A stretch of 64,000 nt of DNA from Rhodobacteraceae bacterium M385. GTDB lineage: Bacteria; Pseudomonadota; Alphaproteobacteria; Rhodobacterales; Rhodobacteraceae. The stretch lies in the NCBI GenBank assembly GCA_025141835.1, contig CP081102.1, forward strand, positions 1,116,001 through 1,180,000, in the 5' to 3' direction. Each line of letters opens with the position of its first letter. The stretch's first letter is position 1. The notes under the pieces are model-generated. The model saw only the letters and a list, made by a program, of their open reading frames with translations. It did no database searches and was not told the DNA's origin. The translations under genes were made by a program, and so were the position numbers. This document shows, in pieces, positions 7,626-14,997 of this stretch.

Positions 7626-8666
7626 TTAGTCGAGGGCAGGGGGCGGGGGCGCGCCCTTGGGGGTCAGCGCCAGCACCTTGAACAGCGTCCCCATTTCGTC
7701 GGGGTGCGTCAAGCGTCGGTGCGCGGCGATCAGGGCGTCAAGCGCGGGTCCGTCCAGCTTGTTGGCCAGGGCCTGAGCCCGCACCGTGATGCCCAGACGT
7801 TCCAGAAATACCCCCTGTGTGGTCAGCGGCGCGGCATTGACCCCGGCCTCTTGCGCGATGGGTTCAAACGCCACATGAGCGGTCAGGTCCGCCTCTCCGG
7901 GGGTGGCCAGCGGGTCGGCATAGGCGTGGTTTTCCAGCGCTTGAAAGGTGTCGCCCCGGCTTTGCCAATCGCCGTAATCCACGATCAGCGCCGCGCCGCC
8001 CTGGGCCACGCGGCGGCCGATTTCCCCCGCTATCGCTTGGGCGGGGGCGCAAGTTTCCACGATCATGCCGGGGGTAAAGCCCTCTCGGACCTCCAGCGGG
8101 GCGGGGGGAGCGAGGCCCCAGATCAACGCGCCATCTGCCGTGCCCACCTGTCGTTCCTGCCAATCGCCCGCGTCGTTCATCTGGAACTGGCGAATGGGCA
8201 ACGCGTCAAAGAATTCGTTTGCGATCAACAGCATCGGGCCTTCCGGCACGTCGCCCAGATTGTCATGAAACGTCGGCTCGTAGCCTTCCAGCGTTTGTTC
8301 TTGCGCCGCGCGCAGCACCGGAGAGGCCTCTACCAAATGCAGATCAATCGCCGCGTGGAACCCCGGCACGGCCCGTGTCGCCCTTAGCATATCGGCCATC
8401 AACGTGCCGCGTCCCGGCCCAAGTTCCACCAGCCGCATCGCGCCACCGCCCTGATCCATCCAGACCTGCGCCAGCCACAGCCCGATCAGCTCTCCGAACA
8501 TCTGGGAGATCTCGGGCGCGGTGGTGAAATCTCCGCTCTCTCCCAAAGGATCGCGGGTGGCGTAATAGCCGTGATTGGGGTCGTGCAGACACTCGGCCAT
8601 GTAGTCGGCCAAGGACATTGGCCCCATGCGGGTGATCCGCGCGATCATGCGTTCTTTAAGCGACAC
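7626..8666 (-). CDS. midA: SAM-dependent methyltransferase, MidA/NDUFAF7 family
   Basis: 346 residues, the usual length for COG1565 proteins, whose mitochondrial member NDUFAF7 methylates an arginine of a complex I subunit. Diagnostic segments are MSLADYMAECLHDPNHGYYATRDPLG near the N-terminus, FTTAPEISQMFGELIG, the SAM-binding LVELGPGRGTLMADMLR, LIANEFFDALPIRQF, and LIVDYGDW. The GTG start at 8666 lies inside the lgt reading frame (11-base overlap), so translation is probably coupled; an ATG six codons in is an alternative. The bacterial substrate is not established; complex I assembly is the family-based guess. Confidence 0.88.
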   Translation of the reverse strand: MSLKERMIARITRMGPMSLADYMAECLHDPNHGYYATRDPLGESGDFTTAPEISQMFGELIGLWLAQVWMDQGGGAMRLVELGPGRGTLMADMLRATRAVPGFHAAIDLHLVEASPVLRAAQEQTLEGYEPTFHDNLGDVPEGPMLLIANEFFDALPIRQFQMNDAGDWQERQVGTADGALIWGLAPPAPLEVREGFTPGMIVETCAPAQAIAGEIGRRVAQGGAALIVDYGDWQSRGDTFQALENHAYADPLATPGEADLTAHVAFEPIAQEAGVNAAPLTTQGVFLERLGITVRAQALANKLDGPALDALIAAHRRLTHPDEMGTLFKVLALTPKGAPPPPALD

Positions 8667-9564
8667 GTTTTGCCCTCAGGATTAACCAAAAGCCCACCAG
8701 CACCATGGGGATCGTCAGGATCTGCCCCATGGTCAGACCCACCTCGGGCGATAGGGCCAGCGCGTAGCCGATTGGGTTGTCGGGGCCCACGAATTGCGCG
8801 TCGGGCTGGCGGAAGAACTCCACCAGATAGCGCGACGCGCCGTAGATCAGCAGGAACATGCCCGTGATCGCGCCGGGGCGTTTCAGCCACCCGGCCTTGA
8901 AGGCCAGCGTCAGCACGACCGCCAGCAGCAACGCGCCCTCCAGTGCCGCCTCATAAAGCTGCGAGGGATGGCGCGCGCAGACCGTCGCCCCCAGATAATT
9001 CACCAAACCTTCTGGCCCCGCGCAATCCTGTGCCGCCGCACCCGGAAAGATCACCGCCCATGGCGCGTCCGAGGCGCGGCCCCACAGCTCTGCGTTCACG
9101 AAATTCGCCAATCGCCCGAACAGAAGGCCAAAGCCCACCACCATCGCCATGGCATCGGCCACCTGCAACGGCGGTGCTTTGTTGATCCGGCAGAAGATTG
9201 CCGCCGCGATCGTCACCCCCAAAAGCCCGCCGTGAAACGACATGCCGCCCTGCCAGACCTGTAGGATCAGGCCGGGATTTTCCAGGTAGAAGCCCGGTTG
9301 ATAGAAGGCGACGTAGCCAAGCCGCCCGCCCAGGATCACGCCGATGACGACCGCCGTCAGCAGACCCTCTACCTTCTCGGGCAGCATCGGAGGCGTGTTG
9401 TGGGGCCATAACTCGGGCCGCTTGCACGCGCGCATGATGACCCACCAGCCAAGCCCCAACCCCGCCAGATAGGCCAAAGCGTACCACCGTAGCGCGAAGG
9501 TGAAGCTGCCGAGCGATATCTCGAACAACTCGGGCGAGAGCGGCGGGAAAGGAATGGCGTGCAT
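8656..9564 (-). CDS. lgt: Prolipoprotein diacylglyceryl transferase
   Basis: Inner-membrane enzyme that moves a diacylglyceryl group from phosphatidylglycerol to the lipobox cysteine of prolipoproteins, the first step of lipoprotein maturation. 302 residues with seven predicted membrane helices. The family signature is visible as GGRLGYVAFYQPGFY, then GGMSFHGGLLGV, GRLANFVNAELWGR and HPSQLYEA near the C-terminal third. I chose the ATG at 9564 (MHAIPFPPLSPEL, the typical N-terminus); a GTG at 9585 has a stronger GGGGGAA ribosome site and would add seven residues. It is the first gene of the lgt-midA-pgeF unit. Lipoproteins in this window that need it include those at 27218 and 49177. Confidence 0.95.
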   Translation of the reverse strand: MHAIPFPPLSPELFEISLGSFTFALRWYALAYLAGLGLGWWVIMRACKRPELWPHNTPPMLPEKVEGLLTAVVIGVILGGRLGYVAFYQPGFYLENPGLILQVWQGGMSFHGGLLGVTIAAAIFCRINKAPPLQVADAMAMVVGFGLLFGRLANFVNAELWGRASDAPWAVIFPGAAAQDCAGPEGLVNYLGATVCARHPSQLYEAALEGALLLAVVLTLAFKAGWLKRPGAITGMFLLIYGASRYLVEFFRQPDAQFVGPDNPIGYALALSPEVGLTMGQILTIPMVLVGFWLILRAKRVA

Positions 9565-9683
9565 ATGAAGGGGCCTCGCGGTCACATTTTCCCCCTTGGG
9601 TGGGGGGCCGCTGCGACGTTGTCAACCTTGATACCTGTGCGGCCAACGCCCATATCCGTCCTAACAGAAGTAGGAGCCCGCCG

Positions 9684-9923
9684 ATGCAAACCCGCAATAA
9701 AGTAATGGACGACCTCAGCCAATTGATGACCAACGCCATGGGCGTGGCCCAAGGTGCCAAGGACGAGGCCGAGACGGCGATGAACGGCATGATGGATCGC
9801 TGGTTGGCGAACCGGAACCTTGTGACCCGCGAAGAATTCGACGCCGTCCGCGCGATGGCCCAAAAAGCCCGCGAAGAGAATGAGGTGCTCAAAGCCCGTC
9901 TGGACGCGCTGGAAGGCAAGTAA
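9684..9923 (+). CDS. ubiK: Ubiquinone biosynthesis accessory factor UbiK (BMFP family)
   Basis: 79 residues, starting at an ATG with a TAGGAG ribosome site ten bases upstream. An N-terminal amphipathic helix (DDLSQLMTNAMGVAQG), a central segment and a C-terminal coiled coil (REEFDAVRAMAQKAREENEVLKARLDALE) match the BMFP/YqiC family. UbiK supports the soluble late-step ubiquinone synthesis complex with UbiJ and can associate with membrane lipids. It is monocistronic, divergent from lgt, with a strong terminator after it. Confidence 0.9.
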   Translation: MQTRNKVMDDLSQLMTNAMGVAQGAKDEAETAMNGMMDRWLANRNLVTREEFDAVRAMAQKAREENEVLKARLDALEGK

Positions 9924-9949
9924 CGCCCTCCCCAAGCGAAGTATTTGAA

Positions 9950-9976
9950 GCCGCCTCTGACCGAGGCGGCTTTTTT
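9950..9976 (+). terminator. Rho-independent terminator after ubiK
   Basis: GCCGCCTC (9950-9957) pairs with GAGGCGGC (9963-9970) and is followed directly by six T. The preceding GAAGTATTTGAAG resembles a weak copy of the dispersed ATATTT repeat core seen elsewhere in the window. Confidence 0.9.
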
Positions 9977-10044
9977 CATGGTTGCAGGCAACGGCGCGGC
10001 CAAAGCGTCAAACTTTTGCCAATCTGTCGTGAAATCGGTTCGCT

Positions 10045-10623
10045 ATGGACCTCTCGGATATTATTCCCTTCGCTATCGAATTGCCCCTTGGCGTTTATGC
10101 CGCCGTGGGTATTGCCATTGTTTGCCTCCTTTTGGGGGGCACGTCGCGGCGTCGGCGACCGCGCTCCAATTCAAGGCAAGTTCTCCGCGCGATCCGTCGC
10201 GCCCCGGTGCGCGCGGTGCCAGTGCTCAACCAAGCCGAGCGTGCAGTGCATCGGGCCTTGGCTGATATTGTCCGGCAAAGCGGTTCACATACCCTTTTGG
10301 CCCAAGTCTCGATGGGAGAGTTTCTGCGCCTTGATCGAAAGGGGATGCCGCAGTCCAAATGGCAAACCGTTTTCAACGCCTTCAACCCCAAGCGCGTCGA
10401 TTTCTTGATCGTTGATGCGAATTGGATGGCGTGTTGCGTCATTGAATACCAAGGCTCAGGCCACTATCAGGGCGACGCTCGGGCGCGAGATGCCGTAAAG
10501 CGGGCGGTATGTGAACAGGCCGACATCGCGTTTATGGAGGTCGCGAAATCCGGCCTCACAGCGGGTCAGCGGCGCGATTTGCATGACCTGTTGGGGACGA
10601 TATCGCGGGTTGCGGCGGAGTAG
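10045..10623 (+). CDS. DUF2726 domain protein, membrane-anchored, nuclease-like
   Basis: 192 residues. A hydrophobic segment at about 10-32 (YAAVGIAIVCLLLGG) is a single N-terminal membrane anchor, followed by an Arg-rich stretch (RRRRPR). The rest fits DUF2726: SQVSMGEFL-like strand region, VDFLIVDANWMACCVIEYQGSGHY, RARDAVKRAVCEQADIAFMEV. The D...E-Y-Q...K layout is that of restriction-endonuclease-like folds related to DUF559, so nucleic-acid processing is possible but unproven. It lies directly upstream of the DnaA-box cluster. The start is the first ATG; the frame is open slightly upstream without a better start. Confidence 0.8.
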   Translation: MDLSDIIPFAIELPLGVYAAVGIAIVCLLLGGTSRRRRPRSNSRQVLRAIRRAPVRAVPVLNQAERAVHRALADIVRQSGSHTLLAQVSMGEFLRLDRKGMPQSKWQTVFNAFNPKRVDFLIVDANWMACCVIEYQGSGHYQGDARARDAVKRAVCEQADIAFMEVAKSGLTAGQRRDLHDLLGTISRVAAE

Positions 10624-10656
10624 GCGCGCGAAACTTACTCACAATTTGCTCAGCGG

Positions 10657-10730
10657 TTATGCACATAAATCTGTGGATAACTCACGGACTTGTGGATCAT
10701 CTTGACAAAATCACAATATCTTGTGGTTAA
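10657..10730. promoter_or_regulatory. Cluster of four DnaA-box sequences, candidate replication origin or DnaA-regulated region
   Basis: TTATGCACA (10657-10665) and the reverse box TGTGGATAA (10672-10680) both fit TTATNCACA exactly; TGTGGATCA (10691-10699) and TGTGGTTAA (10722-10730) each differ by one base. Four boxes in 74 bp is far above chance in a GC-rich genome. The surroundings are A/T-rich, and GANTC sites, the target of the alphaproteobacterial methylase CcrM, lie at 10744-10748 and 10785-10789. The 300-bp gap 10624-10923 holds no gene. Confidence 0.55.
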
Positions 10731-10853
10731 CCGCAGAATTCGCGACTCGCCCCTATTTCCTCAACAAAAATACTTCTTTACAGGGAGTCCTCGAAGGATC
10801 ACCATATTTCGTAGGGATAGAGGCCGAGCAGCCAAGCCCTAGGAAAGACACCA

Positions 10854-10899
10854 AGCCGTCGTGGCCAATTAGGTAGGAACTACCAATGGCACGGCGGCT
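10854..10899 (+). promoter_or_regulatory. Long leader hairpin before ybjN
   Basis: An inner perfect hairpin GGTAG-GAA-CTACC (10872-10884) sits on a longer imperfect stem in which AGCCGTCGTG pairs with CACGGCGGCT (10854-10863 with 10890-10899). The element ends 24 bases before the ybjN start codon and has no T-run, so it is more likely a leader structure than a terminator. It matches no riboswitch that I recognise. Confidence 0.4.
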
Positions 10900-10923
10900 G
10901 CCGACCTGAAGGGGTTTGGGGCT

Positions 10924-11427
10924 ATGTCGCACGCTGAACAATACGTCGATTTCGATGAGTTGCACCCCATTGATATTGTGGAAACTTTGGCCGCCCATCA
11001 CGCATGGGACTTCGACCGCATCGCGGACGATCAGATCGCGATGTCGATCGAAGGGCAGTGGCGCAGTTACTCGATCACCTTGGCGTGGTCCTCTTACGAC
11101 GAAACGCTGCGGATGATCTGCACCTTCGATATGGAGCCGCCCGAAGGCACCATGCCGAAACTCTACGAGGCGATGAACCTTGTGAACGATCGCTGTTGGG
11201 CGGGCGCGTTTACCTATTGGGCCTCGCAAAAACTAATGGTTTACCGCTACGGCCTTGTGTTGGCGGGCGAGCAATTGGCCTCGGCCGATCAGATCGCTTG
11301 CATGGTGGAGGCCGCCGTTGTGGCCTCGGAGCGCTATTACCCCGCGTTCCAATTGGCGCTGTGGTCCGACAACACGCCCGAGCAGGCGATGGAAGTCGCA
11401 ATCGCCGAAACCTACGGCCGCGCCTAG
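10924..11427 (+). CDS. YbjN domain-containing protein
   Basis: 167 residues, cytosolic. It has the YbjN fold pattern, related to type III secretion chaperones: a start HPIDIVETLAAHHAWDFDRI, beta strands around MSIEGQWRSYSITLAW, LRMICTFDMEPPE, then LYEAMNLVNDRCWAGAFTYWA and a final helix in the AFQLALWSDN region. In E. coli YbjN affects motility and stress responses; no enzyme activity is known. It is expressed from its own leader (hairpin at 10854) and lies upstream of proC, a neighbour order that I recall from other alphaproteobacteria. Confidence 0.88.
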   Translation: MSHAEQYVDFDELHPIDIVETLAAHHAWDFDRIADDQIAMSIEGQWRSYSITLAWSSYDETLRMICTFDMEPPEGTMPKLYEAMNLVNDRCWAGAFTYWASQKLMVYRYGLVLAGEQLASADQIACMVEAAVVASERYYPAFQLALWSDNTPEQAMEVAIAETYGRA

Positions 11428-11583
11428 GCTTAACGGCGTGCCCGCCACGCTCTGGCCGCACAGGCGGAACGTTTAAGCAACACTTCCCGCGCGCGTCACC
11501 CGCGCCCCTTTTCCTGCCCTTTGGACACTGGCATTCTAGGCGCTGTTACAGGCACCCATTTGGTGCCTTGGGGGATGCGTTTA

Positions 11584-12393
11584 ATGGATATCACACAGAT
11601 TAACAGCCGTGGGCTGGTGATGCTTGGCTGTGGCAAAATGGGCTCTGCGATGTTGCAGGGTTGGCTGGCGGAGGGTCTGTCGGCCGAGGCTGTCCACATC
11701 ATCGATCCTAATCCGTCCGAGTGGCTGCAAGGCACGGGCGTCTCGATCAACGGGGATTTGCCAGAAAGCCCCGCGGTTTTGATGATCGCGGTGAAGCCTC
11801 AGATGATGCAGGAAGCCTTGCCGCAAGTGGCGCGGTTTGGCGGCGGCGAGACGCTGATTTTGTCGGTGGCGGCGGGCACGACCATTCAGGTTTATGAGCA
11901 AGCCTTCGGGGCGGGCACGCGGGTCGTCCGCTCCATGCCGAACACGCCCGCTGCGGTGGGCAAGGGCATCACGGCAATTGTGGGTAATTCTGAAACGACG
12001 CCGGACGACCTGGATATGGCCGAAGCCATGCTGCTGGCCATCGGGCAGGTGGTGCGTTTGACGAGCGAGAGCCAGATTGATGCGGTCACGGGGATTTCGG
12101 GCTCTGGGCCTGCATATATCTTCTACATGATTGATACGCTCGCCGCTGCCGCCCGCGCCGAAGGTCTGCCGGCGGAACTGGCGATGCAATTGGCGAAAGC
12201 CACCGTTGCAGGCGCTGGGGCCTTGGCAGAGCAAGCCGCTGAAACACCCGAACAATTACGGATCAATGTGACATCTCCCAATGGCACGACCCAGGCCGGG
12301 CTCGAGGTGTTGATGGGCGAAGGCGGCTTGGCCCCTTTGATACGCAAAACCGTAGCCGCCGCGACCCATCGGTCGCGCGAATTGCGCAAGTGA
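11584..12393 (+). CDS. proC: Pyrroline-5-carboxylate reductase
   Basis: Reduces 1-pyrroline-5-carboxylate to proline with NAD(P)H, the last step of proline synthesis. 269 residues from the ATG at 11584; earlier in-frame codons (11521, 11575) have poorer ribosome sites. The Rossmann nucleotide site GCGKMGSAM is at 15-23, AVKPQMM follows, then VRSMPNTPAAVGKG and the C-terminal helical domain with TGISGSGPAYIFYMID and TSPNGTTQAGLE, all family hallmarks. A hairpin GGCACC-CATTT-GGTGCC lies at 11551-11567 just before the start. Its stop overlaps the csaA start (GTGA), so the two are translationally coupled. Confidence 0.95.
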   Translation: MDITQINSRGLVMLGCGKMGSAMLQGWLAEGLSAEAVHIIDPNPSEWLQGTGVSINGDLPESPAVLMIAVKPQMMQEALPQVARFGGGETLILSVAAGTTIQVYEQAFGAGTRVVRSMPNTPAAVGKGITAIVGNSETTPDDLDMAEAMLLAIGQVVRLTSESQIDAVTGISGSGPAYIFYMIDTLAAAARAEGLPAELAMQLAKATVAGAGALAEQAAETPEQLRINVTSPNGTTQAGLEVLMGEGGLAPLIRKTVAAATHRSRELRK

Positions 12394-12740
12394 GCGACCC
12401 GATGAGCGAGATCAGCTTTGACGACTTCATGGCCGTCGATATCCGCGTCGGCACCATCATCCGTGCCGAAGATTTCCCCGAAGCGCGCAAACCCGCGATC
12501 AAGCTTTGGGTCGATTTCGGGGCCGAGATTGGCGAGAAGAAATCTTCGGCCCAGATCACGGCTCACTACACGCCGGAAAGCCTTGTGGGCAAACAGGTCA
12601 TGGGGGTGGTGAACTTTCCTCCGCGCCAGATCGGGCCGGTACGCTCGGAAGTGCTGATCCTTGGTCTCCATGACGCGGACGGCGGCATTGTGTTGGTGGG
12701 GCCGGACCAAGCCGTCTCGAATGGAGAGCGCCTTTGCTGA
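12390..12740 (+). CDS. csaA: tRNA-binding protein, CsaA-like
   Basis: 116 residues from a GTG overlapping the proC stop by four bases; an ATG at 12402 is an alternative. It is a single OB-fold tRNA-binding domain: FDDFMAVDIRVGTIIRAEDFPEARKPAIKLWVDFG, SSAQITAHY, GVVNFPPRQIG, SEVLILGLHD. CsaA proteins bind tRNA and unfolded proteins and were proposed as export chaperones in Bacillus; the role in alphaproteobacteria is unclear. It overlaps the next gene by seven bases. Confidence 0.9.
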   Translation: MSDPMSEISFDDFMAVDIRVGTIIRAEDFPEARKPAIKLWVDFGAEIGEKKSSAQITAHYTPESLVGKQVMGVVNFPPRQIGPVRSEVLILGLHDADGGIVLVGPDQAVSNGERLC

Positions 12741-13684
12741 GCCTACTGATTTCCCGCCGCTTGCCTGAAAGCGTCATGGCCGACGCGCAAGCACGGTTTG
12801 ACGTGACCTGCCGGACGACGACGCAACCGATGGATCACGCCGAATGCGTGGCGGCGCTGCGCGATTACGACTTGATCCTGCCAAGCCTTGGGGATGCCTT
12901 TCAGGCCCCCGCTTTTGAGGCCGCCGGAACGCCCCGCGCCAAGGTGCTGGCGAATTTCGGGGTGGGCTATAACCATATCGACGTGGATGCCGCGACGGCC
13001 GCGGGCGTGGCGGTTTCCAACACGCCGGGCGCGGTGACAGACGCCACCGCCGACATTGCCCTGACGTTGATCCTGATGACGGCACGGCGCGCGGGCGAGG
13101 GCGAGCGGATGGTGCGCGCGGGCGCTTGGGACGGGTGGCATCCGGTGCAAATGCTGGGGATGCACTTTAGCGGCAAGACCGTGTGCGTTGTCGGCATGGG
13201 GCGCATTGGGCAAGCGATTGCGCGGCGCTGTCACTTTGGGTTCGGTTGCCGGATCGTCTATGTGAACCGGTCTGAAAAGCAGATGGATTTCGCGGCAGAA
13301 CAAATGCCGATGGCGGATGCCTTGGCGCAGGCCGATGTCGTGGTTCTGGCCACGCCCGGCGGCGCGGAAACGCGGCACCTGATGGGGGCGGCGCAATTTG
13401 CGGCGATGCAGCCCCACGCGCTTTTCGTGAATATCTCTCGTGGGGATGTGGTGGATGAGGCTTCGCTGATTGCCGCGCTGGAAGCCGGGGACATCGCGGG
13501 CGCGGGCTTGGATGTTTATGAGAACGAGCCATTGGTGCCCGACGCCCTGCGGGCGATGGAAAACGTGACGCTGTTGCCGCATCTGGGCACGGCGGCGTTG
13601 GAAGTGCGCGAAGATATGGGCCGTATGGCCTTGGATAACGTGATTGCCGTAGCTGAGGGCCGGGCTGCACCCAACGCCGTTTAA
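12734..13684 (+). CDS. D-isomer 2-hydroxyacid dehydrogenase (glyoxylate/hydroxypyruvate reductase type)
   Basis: 316 residues. It starts at a TTG inside the csaA end, supported by the family's usual N-terminus (LISRRLPESV), although an ATG at 12776 is possible. The catalytic domain contains ANFGVGYNHIDVDAATAAGV; the NAD(P) site is VCVVGMGRIGQAIARR, followed by VNISRGDVVDEASLI, the catalytic acid segment GLDVYENEP, and the final HLGTA carrying the catalytic His. It would reduce glyoxylate or hydroxypyruvate, or a similar 2-oxoacid; the exact substrate cannot be told. Last gene of the ybjN-proC-csaA run. Confidence 0.9.
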   Translation: MLSLLISRRLPESVMADAQARFDVTCRTTTQPMDHAECVAALRDYDLILPSLGDAFQAPAFEAAGTPRAKVLANFGVGYNHIDVDAATAAGVAVSNTPGAVTDATADIALTLILMTARRAGEGERMVRAGAWDGWHPVQMLGMHFSGKTVCVVGMGRIGQAIARRCHFGFGCRIVYVNRSEKQMDFAAEQMPMADALAQADVVVLATPGGAETRHLMGAAQFAAMQPHALFVNISRGDVVDEASLIAALEAGDIAGAGLDVYENEPLVPDALRAMENVTLLPHLGTAALEVREDMGRMALDNVIAVAEGRAAPNAV

Positions 13685-13820
13685 CGCGCCCCTCGTCGAG
13701 CCCTTTCAGGCTCTCCTCGCAGCTCTCTCAGTTCCCCGCACAGGTGCTGTCCGGGCCGGAGTCGTAGGCCCATCGGGCCATGCAGCCATCCCCACCCAGG
13801 GCAGGGCTTTCAGTCCGATC

Positions 13821-14411
13821 TTAACGGCTCGGTGCATCGCCAATCGCCTCGCGGAAATGTTTGCGGCACAGGCTGATGTAGCGGTCGTTTCCGCCCACCT
13901 CGATCTGCGCGCCTTCGGCCACGGCGTCACCATTTTCGTCTACACGGATCACCATGTTGGCTTTCTTGCCACAGTGGCAGATCGTTCGGACCTCTCGCAT
14001 TTCGTCGGCGAGCGCCAGAAGGGCGGCGGAACCGGGGAAAAGCTCTCCCCTGAAATCGACGCGCAAACCGTAGGCCATGACCGGCACGCCCAGATCATCC
14101 ACGGCGCGGGCCAGTTGCCAGACCTGTTCACGGGTCATCCATTGGGCCTCGTCGATCAGCACGCAAGCGCAGGGGCCGGTTTCCAGACGCGCCTGGATCT
14201 TGTCAAACAAATCATCGTCTTGGGTGTAGGTGTCTGCCTCGGCCTCGATCCCGATGCGCGATCCAATCTTGCCCATTCCCGCGCGATCGTCGAAATTCGC
14301 GGTTAACAGATAGGTTCGCATGCCCCGTTCAATATAATTGTAGGAGGCTTGCAACAGCAGGGTCGATTTGCCCGCGTTCATGGTGGAGTAGTTGAAATAA
14401 AGCTTGGCCAT
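13821..14411 (-). CDS. tdk: Thymidine kinase
   Basis: Phosphorylates thymidine to dTMP in the salvage pathway. 196 residues from the ATG at 14411; a TTG six codons earlier is less likely. The P-loop STMNAGKST lies at 9-17, the Walker B type DEAQW segment in the middle, and the substrate lasso region with MAYGLRVDFRGELF and the zinc cysteines (ICHCGKKAN and later SLCRKH). It is monocistronic, divergent from the CII-like gene. In the same frame the 30 codons after the stop remain open and protein-like (see findings). Confidence 0.95.
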   Translation of the reverse strand: MAKLYFNYSTMNAGKSTLLLQASYNYIERGMRTYLLTANFDDRAGMGKIGSRIGIEAEADTYTQDDDLFDKIQARLETGPCACVLIDEAQWMTREQVWQLARAVDDLGVPVMAYGLRVDFRGELFPGSAALLALADEMREVRTICHCGKKANMVIRVDENGDAVAEGAQIEVGGNDRYISLCRKHFREAIGDAPSR

Positions 14412-14506
14412 TCCCGTGGTTTGGCCCAAGTCACGAGCGCTGGCAAGACGTTGACGGTTGACCTGAAAGCGGGTTCTGTTAACGGGACGAAAAGGATTGG
14501 ACGAGT

Positions 14507-14992
14507 ATGAGTGATACGGACAACATTACGGCGCGTGGATATCTGAAGCGCCACACCGAGCGTTTGATCAAGGATGTAGGCTACGCGGCGGCGTGTGAAT
14601 TGACCGGGCGGTCCAAGGCGACGTTGGGGCGCTACTTCTCGGAATCCGATGAACATGCCGACCGTTTCATGCCCGTGGATGCCGTGGCCGCGCTTGAGGC
14701 CGCGTCGAGCTTTCCCCATGTCACGGCGGCTTTGGCCGAGTTGAACGGGGGGCAGATGTCTTACGGGTCGGACCGCCGCAACGCGGTGCGGGGCGACAAT
14801 ATGGGCAGCGTGAATAACAACGTGATCGCGCTAAGCCAGAAGTTCGCGGTGCTGATGGCCGAGTATCATCAATCCATCGAGGACGGCGTAATCTCGGTGA
14901 ATGAGACCCGGCGTTTGCTGGAAGAAACGCTGGAACTTCAAAAGGTTCTGGTAGAGATGAAGCTGCGCCTAGAGGCCGACAGCCGCGCCTGA
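14507..14992 (+). CDS. CII-like helix-turn-helix protein
   Basis: 161 residues, function unknown. The N-terminal half resembles phage CII-type regulators (Phage_CP76 family): YLKRHTERLIKDVGYAAACELTGRSKATLGRYFSE reads as a helix-turn-helix, followed by MPVDAVAALEAA and a short strand region. The C-terminal 60 residues form a long amphipathic helix (ALSQKFAVLMAEYHQSIEDG...LLEETLELQKVLVEMKLRLE), probably for oligomerisation. No phage genes are nearby, so it is a domesticated or convergent family member. It is divergent from tdk and convergent with the acyltransferase, six bases away. Confidence 0.65.
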   Translation: MSDTDNITARGYLKRHTERLIKDVGYAAACELTGRSKATLGRYFSESDEHADRFMPVDAVAALEAASSFPHVTAALAELNGGQMSYGSDRRNAVRGDNMGSVNNNVIALSQKFAVLMAEYHQSIEDGVISVNETRRLLEETLELQKVLVEMKLRLEADSRA

Positions 14993-14997
14993 TCGCG

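Noticed and set aside
14507..14992. Prophage remnant
   Set aside because: Only a single CII-like gene; no integrase, capsid, or att-like repeats around it.
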